This document shows positions 7,658 through 11,844 of a stretch of 11,844 nt of DNA, in pieces; position 1 is the first letter of the stretch, and the number at the start of each line of letters is the position of its first letter. The DNA lies in contig DIXX01000059.1 of assembly GCA_002428805.1 (NCBI GenBank), positions 5,057 to 16,900 on the forward strand. Reading direction: 5' to 3'. The DNA is from Cetobacterium sp. UBA6069. GTDB taxonomy: Bacteria > Fusobacteriota > Fusobacteriia > Fusobacteriales > Fusobacteriaceae. Position numbers and translations under genes: made by a program. The notes beneath the pieces were generated by a model, which ran no database searches, was not told where the DNA came from, and saw nothing but the letters and a program-made list of their open reading frames with translations.

Positions 7658-7685
7658 AAAAAACTCCCTCAGTAGGAGTTTTTTT
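7658..7685. terminator. Bidirectional terminator between paralogue 2 and the mini-MarR gene
   Basis: A 10-base-pair stem (7658-7667 with 7675-7684) with a 7-base loop. It has T runs on both strands (A run on the left, T run on the right), so it can stop the two converging genes. The stop codon of the minus-strand gene overlaps its edge. Confidence 0.88.
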
Positions 7686-7977
7686 ATATTTTTACAATTT
7701 TAATAAATTTAATTTTACTGTATAAATCTTTCCCCATTTTTGTTGGATGGATTTTGAAAACTCTCTTATCATCAAAAGTTCCATATTTTTGAATAAGTTT
7801 TTCCTCTTCTAACTTTTTTAAGCATAAAGAAACAGATCCCTTTGATAAGTGCATCTTTTTTGTTAGCTCACACAATGTAATTCCTGGAGCTTCATTTATT
7901 TCAAACAGTATCTCTTCTTGAGTATAATTGATATGATACTTCTTTAATTCATTTTTTATTTCCATTTTTTTACACAT
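7684..7977 (-). CDS. Small MarR-type winged-helix regulator under c-di-GMP riboswitch control
   Basis: A 97-residue protein. I chose the ATG at 7977 because AGGGGT lies eight bases before it; the upstream ATG at 8022 has no good ribosome site and adds 15 residues without fold features. Residues about 18-80 form a winged helix: ITLCELTKKMHLSKGSVSLCLKKLEEEKLIQ holds helices 2-4, and YGTFDDKRVFKIHPT is the wing with the MarR-like DDKR (69-72). It is much shorter than normal MarR proteins (about 140-150 residues) and has almost no C-terminal helices for dimerisation, so it may dimerise differently or bind a partner. Transcription starts near 8152, and the leader holds a GEMM riboswitch and a terminator. 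It is therefore probably made only at certain c-di-GMP levels. Confidence 0.8.
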   Translation of the reverse strand: MCKKMEIKNELKKYHINYTQEEILFEINEAPGITLCELTKKMHLSKGSVSLCLKKLEEEKLIQKYGTFDDKRVFKIHPTKMGKDLYSKIKFIKIVKI

Positions 7978-8041
7978 AGTAACACCCCTAATATTAAATG
8001 TTTTTTCTTTTACTAGAAACATTTGTCTTTTTTCAACAAAT

Positions 8042-8075
8042 AAAAAAAAGACTTAGCTTATAATAATAACTAAGT
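8042..8075 (-). terminator. Riboswitch-associated intrinsic terminator
   Basis: On the minus strand ACTTAGTT (8075-8068) pairs with AGCTAAGT (ending at 8051) in an 8-base-pair stem with one G-T pair, followed by C and eight T. It lies immediately after the aptamer and 65 bases before the ATG of the mini-MarR gene, so it acts as the expression platform. Confidence 0.8.
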
Positions 8076-8140
8076 GCAACTGGCTGCCATTTTAAAGGCC
8101 CTATAGCTTTGCGTCATAGAGTTTCCTCTACTTTGCCATA
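8074..8140 (-). promoter_or_regulatory. Cyclic di-GMP-I (GEMM) riboswitch aptamer
   Basis: The minus strand shows the GEMM hallmarks in order: GGCAAA (near 8137), a 6-base-pair hairpin with a GAAA tetraloop (8126-8131 with 8116-8121), the invariant ACGCAAAGC (8114-8106), a second helix GCTATAGGGCC with TGGCAGCC carrying the tetraloop-receptor side (8082-8088), and a closing TTGC that pairs with GCAA of the start. The closing P1 helix looks short (about 4 pairs). GEMM-I RNAs bind cyclic di-GMP. Placed between a promoter and a terminator, it should control read-through into the mini-MarR gene. In most known cases of this layout ligand binding favours termination, but the direction is not provable here. 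Confidence 0.9.
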
Positions 8141-8158
8141 TATTTATATATATATGTT

Positions 8159-8187
8159 ATTATAACTCATTTGAATTATTTTTTCAA
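8159..8187 (-). promoter_or_regulatory. Sigma-70 promoter of the riboswitch transcript
   Basis: Minus strand TTGAAA (8182-8187), a 17-base spacer and TATAAT (8159-8164). Transcription should start near 8152, about 12 bases before the aptamer, giving a leader of about 175 bases. Confidence 0.85.
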
Positions 8188-8189
8188 GA

Positions 8190-8225
8190 ATTTTTATCCT
8201 AAATAAGAAATTTTTACCCTAAATA
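8190..8225. repeat. Tandem 16-bp direct repeat upstream of the riboswitch promoter
   Basis: ATTTTTATCCTAAATA (8190-8205) and ATTTTTACCCTAAATA (8210-8225) differ at one base and are spaced 20 bases apart, about two helix turns. They begin two bases upstream of the -35 box, a usual place for an activator binding as two copies on one DNA face. A shorter relative, ATTTCCCTAATA, lies at 8501-8512 before the third regulator's promoter. Confidence 0.7.
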
Positions 8226-8255
8226 CAGACAAGGTGGATTTAGCCACCTTGTCTG
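8226..8255. repeat. 12-bp perfect GC-rich inverted repeat without T-tract
   Basis: CAGACAAGGTGG (8226-8237) and CCACCTTGTCTG (8244-8255) flank a 6-base loop. Neither strand has a following T run, and the site lies between divergent genes where no terminator is expected. It stands out as the most GC-rich piece of an AT-rich spacer. It may be an operator, a structured RNA or an old mobile-element end; its role is unknown. Confidence 0.75.
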
Positions 8256-8518
8256 CTATATATTATTAGGATTAGGCAACTTTTTTACAACGCCCTTATA
8301 AATCAATAAATTTATTAAGAGGTTTGAATTTGTTTATATACTTATTTATAATAACACATTTACAAAACTAATAACACCCTTCATTTTTTCTTTTTAAAAA
8401 TTCTAAAATGACACGTATTTCGACTTTTATTTTCCTATAATTATACAAAAAAATTGATTTACAATCATTTTCGCCTTAGTAATTTTGAATATTTTATCTC
8501 ATTTCCCTAATAAAAATT
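8256..8518. other. AT-rich spacer with no recognised gene
   Basis: This is the remaining part of the 603-base gap between the mini-MarR start and the third regulator; the leader, riboswitch, repeats and hairpin fill 8023-8255. I see no open reading frame with a ribosome site. Minor items are TTAGGATTAGG (near 8265-8275), the short palindrome AATAAATTTATT, and a CCCTAATA-type motif at 8501-8512. The length is unusual compared with the gaps of 80-220 bases elsewhere here. Confidence 0.5.
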
Positions 8519-8547
8519 TTGACTTACTTTATTTCTAAAGTTATAAT
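8519..8547 (+). promoter_or_regulatory. Sigma-70 promoter of paralogue 3
   Basis: TTGACT (8519-8524), a 17-base spacer and TATAAT (8542-8547), about 34 bases before the ATG. The motif ATTTCCCTAATA ends seven bases before the -35. Confidence 0.85.
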
Positions 8548-8580
8548 ATCTCTATGAAGTAATCAAGGAGATGATGTTTA

Positions 8581-9996
8581 ATGAATAACACAGCTGCTAA
8601 TATTTTAAAGATTCTATCTCAAAGCGAGATGTCAATAGAAGATATGCACCTGTATTTAAAAGTCGAAAAAAGTTCAATTTTAAAAACAATTACACAAATC
8701 AATGAGTTTCTAGTTTCACTTAACTTATCTGTTATAAAAAAGGAGGATGATCGCTTCAATCTTTCCTTATCAAAAGATGAATGGAAAACTTTATTTAAAA
8801 ACTTCAAGGTTTTAACATCTGAAGAAAAAATTGATTATCTTTATATAAAGTTTATCGCAAATGGGTTTTTAAATTTAGAAAAAGAAAAAGAAATTCTAGA
8901 CCTTTCTAGAAGTACTATCCTTAGATGTTTCCAGACAGTAAAGGAGATGTTTTCTAAAAATGGTTCTAAATATGAGTATCTTCACGCAAAAGGTTTATCT
9001 TTGACCGAGCTAAGTGAACATGATAAACACCTTTTTTATAAAAAAGTCATGAAACTTTTTATTGAAGAGGATATCCTTGTTCCACCGCTTAAAACCTTAT
9101 TAAAAAGTTTAAAAAAATTCGATACCAAAGTTAGGCTTAGTCAACTCTACCCTATATTGAGGTTTTCTAAAATTTCTATAAATTATTTTCTACTGTCGTT
9201 CATATGTTCCTTAGAGGTCTGTACAGAATTATTTGATGGTCTGAACTTCCAAAAAGAAAAGTATAGAGATACCTTAGAATTCAAAAATTTTATGCTCTAT
9301 ATAAATAAATATGGCAAAGATTTTACTCCTAAATATAGAGAAGAGCTTGGATTCTTTTTATGTGCTTTAAATAAAAAGGATAATATTCTAGAAGATAATC
9401 TAAGAGACAAAACTTCAACCTTTTTGAATATTTTAAAAGAGGAGTTTGGAATCAAATTTTTGAATGATGATTTAGAAAGGATGCTCTTTAGTAAAATTTA
9501 TCTTTCTTTCTTTAAATTTGAAAATAAAATCTTAAAACTAAAAAGTGTAAAGTTCGATAGAACACAAAAAATACTGCTAAATAAGTTAGAAGCAATTCTT
9601 CATGAATACTCTTCTGATATGTATCTAGTTGATAAATTCGCTGTTATTTTTGTTCTTAGAAGAGCTTTAATAGAGGAAAATTTTAATAATGTAAAAAATG
9701 TACTTCTTCTTTTCAACGAGGTAGGTGCGAGTGATCATATCGTTTTTAAGAAACGTTTAACAAAATTGGTTCCGCATGTAAACTTTGAATTAGAAGCAAC
9801 CTTTTTCCATAAAAAAAATGTACTGACGAAATATGAAAAATATGACCTTATTATCAGTGATGAAAAAATAAATTCTGAGGTTATTGTTATTGATTTTTAT
9901 AGCAGTATAAAGGTTCATGATATTATCGAAAAAAAAGCTTTTGAAATTGGTATAAATAAACTTCAAAAAATAGATAATACTATAAAATTTGTGTAA
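8581..9996 (+). CDS. Mga/PRD-like transcriptional regulator, paralogue 3
   Basis: A 471-residue close relative of the gene at 4791. The two share the opening (NILK-LSQ), INEFL at 40-44, LEKEKEILDLSRSTILRCF (99-117) in the second Mga-type HTH (about 83-145), and the VLLLFNE strand at 374-380 in the C-terminal EIIB-like segment (370-430, ending YDLIISDEK). The alignment is nearly gap-free to residue 160 and again at the C-terminus, so the pair arose by duplication. The PTS-type active cysteine is absent from the first loop (FNEVGASDH). AAGGAG precedes the ATG by ten bases; two nearer ATGs at 8571 and 8574 are out of frame. It faces away from the riboswitch-controlled mini-MarR gene, with which it shares an upstream motif. 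Target genes are unknown. Confidence 0.75.
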   Translation: MNNTAANILKILSQSEMSIEDMHLYLKVEKSSILKTITQINEFLVSLNLSVIKKEDDRFNLSLSKDEWKTLFKNFKVLTSEEKIDYLYIKFIANGFLNLEKEKEILDLSRSTILRCFQTVKEMFSKNGSKYEYLHAKGLSLTELSEHDKHLFYKKVMKLFIEEDILVPPLKTLLKSLKKFDTKVRLSQLYPILRFSKISINYFLLSFICSLEVCTELFDGLNFQKEKYRDTLEFKNFMLYINKYGKDFTPKYREELGFFLCALNKKDNILEDNLRDKTSTFLNILKEEFGIKFLNDDLERMLFSKIYLSFFKFENKILKLKSVKFDRTQKILLNKLEAILHEYSSDMYLVDKFAVIFVLRRALIEENFNNVKNVLLLFNEVGASDHIVFKKRLTKLVPHVNFELEATFFHKKNVLTKYEKYDLIISDEKINSEVIVIDFYSSIKVHDIIEKKAFEIGINKLQKIDNTIKFV

Positions 9997-10006
9997 TTTA
10001 TAAGAA

Positions 10007-10034
10007 AAAAGGAGAGTCAACTGACTCTCCTTTT
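10007..10034. terminator. Bidirectional terminator between paralogue 3 and the binding-protein gene
   Basis: A 12-base-pair perfect stem (10007-10018 with 10023-10034) and an AACT loop, with an A run on the left and a T run on the right. It serves both convergent genes and is stronger on the minus strand (six T). Confidence 0.88.
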
Positions 10035-10037
10035 CTC

Positions 10038-10775
10038 TTAATTTAGGTTATACTTCTTTTTTAACTCCTCTATTTTTCCCTCTTTTATAAGTTCTAATAA
10101 AGCTTCATTTATCTTCTCATAATCTTTATCATTTTTAGACAAAGCTATCGCTTTAGGTTCCCCTTCTAAAACACCAACAAAAGATAGCTCAGAGTTATTT
10201 TTTACATACTCATAGGCCACGCTTTCATCTAAAACAATTCCATCAATCTGCCCATTTTTCAATGCTAATAGAGCTGAGGTATTGTTTTGGTATGGAACTA
10301 CTGTTGTTCCTGCTATCGATTTTGCTGTTGCTTCTTTTGTTGTTCCTAGCTCGGCTCCATACTTTTTATTTTCTAAATCATCCATACCCTTAATTGGAAC
10401 TACTTTATTAGTTATAATTGCCACATTCGATGTTAAATATGGTGATGTAAACTGAACCATCTTAGCTCTCTCAGGTGTTATACTCATCCCTGCTATAACA
10501 ACGTCTATCTTTCCAGTTTGAAGCGCTGATATAAGTCCACCAAACTCCATGTTTACCCACTTATACTGATATCCTAACTTTTGGAATACAGCCTCAATTA
10601 TATCTGGATCTAGTCCTGATATCTTTCCATTTTCTAAATACTCAAAGGGAGGATACTCTGCATTCGTTCCTATCACAAAAACTCTCTCGTTCTTTGCCGA
10701 TTCTTTTTGTTTTCCACAACTAAATACAATAATTCCAATCAATAGTAAAAAAATCCCCTTCATAACCTTTTTCAT
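10038..10775 (-). CDS. Amino-acid-type ABC transporter substrate-binding lipoprotein
   Basis: A 245-residue extracytoplasmic binding protein of solute-binding family 3. Residues 1-19 are a lipoprotein signal, with lipobox VFSC and acylated C20. The mature domain starts near 31 with VFVIGTNAEYPPFEY and continues with GLDPDIIEAVFQKLG (54-68), FGGLISALQTGKIDVVIAGMSITPERA (78-104, where R103 is the usual contact to the ligand carboxylate), LGTTKEA (143-149) and VLDESVAYEYV (181-191). The family binds polar amino acids; the exact ligand (arginine, glutamine, cystine or another) cannot be told. No permease or ATPase gene is adjacent, so it is an orphan component within this window. Its promoter is overlapped by a near-ideal Fur box, which suggests iron control. 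The start has AAGGGGG 11 bases upstream. Confidence 0.93.
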   Translation of the reverse strand: MKKVMKGIFLLLIGIIVFSCGKQKESAKNERVFVIGTNAEYPPFEYLENGKISGLDPDIIEAVFQKLGYQYKWVNMEFGGLISALQTGKIDVVIAGMSITPERAKMVQFTSPYLTSNVAIITNKVVPIKGMDDLENKKYGAELGTTKEATAKSIAGTTVVPYQNNTSALLALKNGQIDGIVLDESVAYEYVKNNSELSFVGVLEGEPKAIALSKNDKDYEKINEALLELIKEGKIEELKKKYNLN

Positions 10776-10796
10776 TTTCCGAACCGCCCCCTTAAT

Positions 10797-10833
10797 AATT
10801 GTTTAGAAAATGATAATCATTTTCTAAACAATT
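10797..10833. promoter_or_regulatory. Fur box within a 37-bp perfect palindrome
   Basis: The core GAAAATGATAATCATTTTC (10806-10824) matches the 19-base Fur consensus at 17 positions. The symmetry extends to 18-base arms around A10815. It covers the -10 and the whole spacer of the binding-protein promoter, so a bound iron-loaded Fur-type repressor would block it. A related metal regulator (Zur, PerR) is possible but fits less well. Confidence 0.85.
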
Positions 10834-10838
10834 GTCAA
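10810..10838 (-). promoter_or_regulatory. Sigma-70 promoter of the binding-protein gene
   Basis: Minus strand TTGACA (10833-10838), a 17-base spacer and TATCAT (10810-10815). The spacer and -10 lie inside the Fur palindrome. Confidence 0.85.
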
Positions 10839-10886
10839 CCTTTTTTTCAAATTTATTTTTTAAAAAAATATTTTTTTATTTTTTCT

Positions 10887-10915
10887 TTTACTTATGAGTG
10901 TTTTTATGATATAAC
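10887..10915 (+). promoter_or_regulatory. Probable promoter of the dehydrogenase gene
   Basis: TTTACT (10887-10892), a 17-base spacer and TATAAC (10910-10915) with TGA in front (extended -10), 40 bases before the ATG. It lies more than 60 bases from the Fur box, so direct Fur repression is unlikely. Confidence 0.5.
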
Positions 10916-10955
10916 TATCTAACTTTTAATTTTATTTTTTGGGGAGGTAAGGCTT

Positions 10956-11844
10956 ATGATTTTAACAGATGTATATATGGAAAGTTCTATTTGGGAGAGA
11001 CTCCGTGAAGAGATTAAAGAGTATAAAAAAATCTTGGTTGTTCATGGCGACAAATCAATTCTAGCTATAAAAAATGACTTTTTTAAAGTTTTAGACAATA
11101 AAAATTTTCACCAAATTCACTATGGAAATGAATGTTGCCATACTATCATAGACTCTGTCATCAATGGTTTAAAAGAAAACACTTATGATCTTATCATCGG
11201 AATTGGGGGCGGTAAATCAATTGATTTTTCAAAAGTTTTAATGGATAAATTAAATATCCCTCTTTTCACAATTCCAACGATAGCTTCTACTTGTGCTGCG
11301 GTTTCATACATCTCTGTAATGTATGATGAAAATCATGTTTTTGAAGATCTATACTTTTTAAAAAGACCGCCTCACAAGACATTTATAAATCTTGAAACTA
11401 TATTAGCTGCCCCTAAAAGATATCTTTGGGCTGGAATTGGAGATACTCTTGCTAAATACTACGAGATGAACATGAAAGCCGAAGGTGAAAGACTCAACTT
11501 CAATACTAAAATGGGTGAAAAACTCTCTCATCTTTGCAAAGAATCTATGATTAACCATGGCGCCTCAGCTCTTCTTGCTACAGAGGTAACTCAGGATTTT
11601 GAAGAAGTAGCTGGAGTTATTCTAGTTAACACTGGAATGGTTTCAAACCTTATCGATTTTAAATATAACGGAGCCCTAGCTCACTCTATCTTTGATTCTC
11701 TGACTCAAATTAAAAGAGTAGAAGAGGAACATCTTCACGGTGAAGTTGTAGCTTTTGGGATTTTAGTTCAACTAGAGCTAGAGAAAAAGTTTGATGAGCT
11801 TCAAAAATTAAAAGAGTTCTATAAAAAAATTAAACTTCCAACTA
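10956..11844 (+). CDS. Iron-type alcohol/glycerol dehydrogenase family protein (YbdH-like), 3' end missing
   Basis: Partial: 296 residues are present of an expected 350 or so, and the gene runs off the right edge. The ATG has GGGGAGG eight bases upstream. It is an NAD(P)-linked oxidoreductase of the metal-dependent group III alcohol dehydrogenase superfamily. The nucleotide-binding GIGGGKSID is at 82-90, and the typical IPTIASTCAA is at 106-115. The three metal ligands are present: D163 (GIGDTLAKYYE), H243 (ALAHSIFDS) and H261 (LHGEVVAFG), in GldA-like spacing. PTIASTCAA points to the YbdH-like branch rather than true glycerol dehydrogenase. Substrate is unknown; hydroxy-keto acids and glycerol-like polyols are possible. 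It is transcribed divergently from the Fur-controlled binding-protein gene. Confidence 0.9.
   Translation, partial: MILTDVYMESSIWERLREEIKEYKKILVVHGDKSILAIKNDFFKVLDNKNFHQIHYGNECCHTIIDSVINGLKENTYDLIIGIGGGKSIDFSKVLMDKLNIPLFTIPTIASTCAAVSYISVMYDENHVFEDLYFLKRPPHKTFINLETILAAPKRYLWAGIGDTLAKYYEMNMKAEGERLNFNTKMGEKLSHLCKESMINHGASALLATEVTQDFEEVAGVILVNTGMVSNLIDFKYNGALAHSIFDSLTQIKRVEEEHLHGEVVAFGILVQLELEKKFDELQKLKEFYKKIKLPT

Noticed and set aside
7978..8022. Longer N-terminus of the mini-MarR protein starting at 8022
   Set aside because: No proper ribosome site precedes it, while the ATG at 7977 has AGGGGT at the right distance.
8226..8255. The GC-rich hairpin as an intrinsic terminator
   Set aside because: No T run follows on either strand, and the flanking genes are divergent, so no transcript is expected to end there.
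8226..8296. End of an IS200/IS605-type element
   Set aside because: A palindrome near an AT-rich stretch recalls such ends, but there is no transposase, TnpB remnant or second end in the window.
4791..9996. The three regulators as BglG-type RNA antiterminators
   Set aside because: They start with a winged-helix motif, not the short RNA-binding domain, and no antiterminator RNA target is seen upstream of the genes.
8619..10020. Minus-strand reading frames at 8619-8807 and 9790-10020
   Set aside because: They are antisense shadows of the third regulator; the second also crosses its terminator.
10797..10955. Fur control of the dehydrogenase gene
   Set aside because: The palindrome is more than 60 bases upstream of that gene's probable -35, whereas it lies exactly over the promoter of the divergent gene.
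1..11844. tRNA, rRNA or CRISPR arrays
   Set aside because: No cloverleaf with a CCA end, ribosomal segment or regularly spaced repeat array was seen on either strand.

Overview
The window is a low-GC, AT-rich bacterial chromosome segment. Strong AGGAGG-type ribosome binding sites, short intergenic gaps, SpeD/SpeE of the short bacterial (Bacillus/Thermotoga-like) type and the AT-rich codon use suggest a member of the Fusobacteriota (Fusobacterium/Cetobacterium-like). This is inference from style and gene content. A low-GC Firmicute is not excluded, and there is no rRNA or marker gene to settle it.

Layout. Positions 1-2476 (minus strand) hold the start of a secreted protein cut by the window edge, preceded by a lemA plus DUF2207 membrane-protein pair. 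Positions 2598-3869 (minus) are a speD-speE spermidine operon. It is transcribed divergently from a PuuR-like HTH-cupin regulator (4094-4633, plus) across a compact region where the two -35 boxes abut and a perfect 14-bp inverted repeat lies just inside the speD leader. Positions 4791-9996 hold three large paralogous HTH regulators (463, 463 and 471 residues), each with its own promoter and terminator. They look like Mga/PRD-type regulators with a cysteine-less EIIB-like C-terminal fold. Between the second and third lies a small MarR-type winged-helix gene on the minus strand. Its leader carries a convincing c-di-GMP-I (GEMM) riboswitch followed by an intrinsic terminator. Positions 10038-10775 (minus) encode an amino-acid-type substrate-binding lipoprotein whose promoter is covered by an almost ideal Fur box inside a 37-bp palindrome. 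From 10956 to the right edge runs a partial iron-type alcohol/glycerol dehydrogenase.

How it fits together. The polyamine genes and the HTH-cupin regulator form a probable feedback module. The centre of the window is a regulatory cluster: three orphan Mga-like paralogues and one riboswitch-controlled mini-MarR, with no obvious structural gene between them. A shared sequence, roughly TTTWYCCTAAATA, occurs twice directly upstream of the riboswitch promoter, and a shorter version precedes the third regulator's promoter. These genes may therefore form a local transcription circuit fed by c-di-GMP. That circuit is the most novel-looking element here, but its targets lie outside the window or are unknown.
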